Below are positions 19,172 to 19,534 of a stretch of 19,534 bases of DNA, piece after piece (positions within the stretch are counted from its first letter, which is position 1; each line of letters begins with the position of its first letter). The DNA lies in the NCBI GenBank assembly GCA_049966695.1, contig JBMFUG010000049.1, positions 1 through 19,534 on the forward strand, given 5' to 3'. The position numbers and the translations under genes were made by a program. This DNA comes from JAKAWM01 sp049966695. Lineage in GTDB: Bacteria > Actinomycetota > Acidimicrobiia > Acidimicrobiales > Palsa-688. Below the pieces are notes generated by a model. The model searched no databases, was not told where the DNA came from, and worked only from the letters and a program-made list of their open reading frames with translations.

Positions 19172-19534
19172 CTATCTGTGCCGCAGCGACGAGCTGTTGT
19201 CGGCGGTTATGGCAGGCCGGCGAGGCTCCAGCGGCAGCAAGTGACGGGACAGCTCGCCCAGGGCGGCGCCGACAACGGCCCCGGCGATGACGTCGGAGGC
19301 GTGGTGCATGCGGACGTGCACGCGGCTTGTTGCGACGACGGTGGCAAGCGCGTAGATGGCCGGCCACAGAGGGTCGTCACGAAGCAAGGCAGCCGCTGCG
19401 AAGGCAGCGCTTGCGTGGCCGCTCGGGAAGCTGCTCGTACGTGGGACCCTCAAAGGCAGCGGGTGGGGCTTCGCACTGACCGGCCGCACCCGCCTGAAGA
19501 CGCTTTTGATGAGCCCGTTCACAAGAACAGACTC
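19172..19534 (-). CDS. PAP2-superfamily phosphatase (N-terminus outside window)
   Basis: The frame is open to the right edge and its stop is at 19172-19174. The visible residues contain the three PAP2 (phosphatidic acid phosphatase type 2) motifs in order: a K-X6-RP equivalent in NGLIKSVFRRVRP, PSGH in SFPSGHASAAFAAAALL, and SRxxxxxHxxxD in SRVHVRMHHASDVIAGAVVG. These give the phosphate-binding Arg/Lys and the two catalytic His. The hydrophobic segments between motifs fit a membrane lipid-phosphate phosphatase. GTG 19522 inside the fragment is unlikely to be the true start, because typical members have one or more helices before motif 1. It is followed after 28-100 bp by the DsbA-like gene on the same strand. 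Confidence 0.9.
   Translation of the reverse strand, partial: ESVLVNGLIKSVFRRVRPVSAKPHPLPLRVPRTSSFPSGHASAAFAAAALLRDDPLWPAIYALATVVATSRVHVRMHHASDVIAGAVVGAALGELSRHLLPLEPRRPAITADNSSSLRHR

Overview
The window looks like a chromosomal stretch from a moderately GC-rich actinobacterium, possibly an Acidimicrobiia-like lineage. The phylum call rests on four features: an actinobacterial-type LexA box (GAAC-N4-GTTC) at dnaE2, a mycoredoxin-type glutaredoxin domain, an IdeR-like DtxR regulator and a DrrAB-type transporter. The class is only a guess. I see no tRNA, rRNA, CRISPR array, insertion sequence or replication origin.

Layout. Positions 1-1313 hold the 3' end of dtd (D-aminoacyl-tRNA deacylase), a small two-helix membrane protein and a convergent SCP2-like protein. 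Positions 1629-4475 hold a glyoxalase-II-like metallo-hydrolase that overlaps tail-to-tail a mycoredoxin-thioredoxin reductase fusion, then a divergent peptidase E-like (S51) protein. Positions 4565-6309 encode a translationally coupled ABC exporter (DrrA/DrrB type). Positions 6327-9602 (minus) encode the error-prone polymerase DnaE2 behind a LexA box. Positions 9716-11305 (minus) encode an orphan VirD4/TraG-like ATPase with no other conjugation genes, and 11401-11670 encodes an acylphosphatase.

Positions 11673-15758 are the phosphate-uptake locus. Its leader carries four degenerate GGCC-based repeats at 21-22 bp spacing and a 33-base palindrome. Then come pstS, one ORF that fuses PstC and PstA, and pstB overlapping it by ATGA. 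No phoU follows. Instead there is a cysteine-free Rrf2 regulator, whose stop codon lies in the centre of a perfect 32-bp palindrome shared with a convergent DtxR-family gene. From 16347 to the right end all genes read on the minus strand: PAP2 phosphatase (partial), a monothiol DsbA-like protein, a small hypothetical ORF, a YdjC/ChbG-like deacetylase and the DtxR-family regulator.

Two themes recur. First, several genes that begin transcription units (dnaE2, acyP, rrf2, dtxR, ydjC-like) have a TANNNT hexamer only 6-8 nt before the start codon and no convincing Shine-Dalgarno, which suggests leaderless mRNAs; pstS and pstB instead have strong ribosome binding sites. Second, convergent gene ends are joined by inverted repeats that contain the stop codons. 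The most unusual items are the PstC-PstA fusion with its structured leader, the mycoredoxin-TrxR fusion with its antisense tail, and the orphan coupling-type ATPase beside dnaE2.
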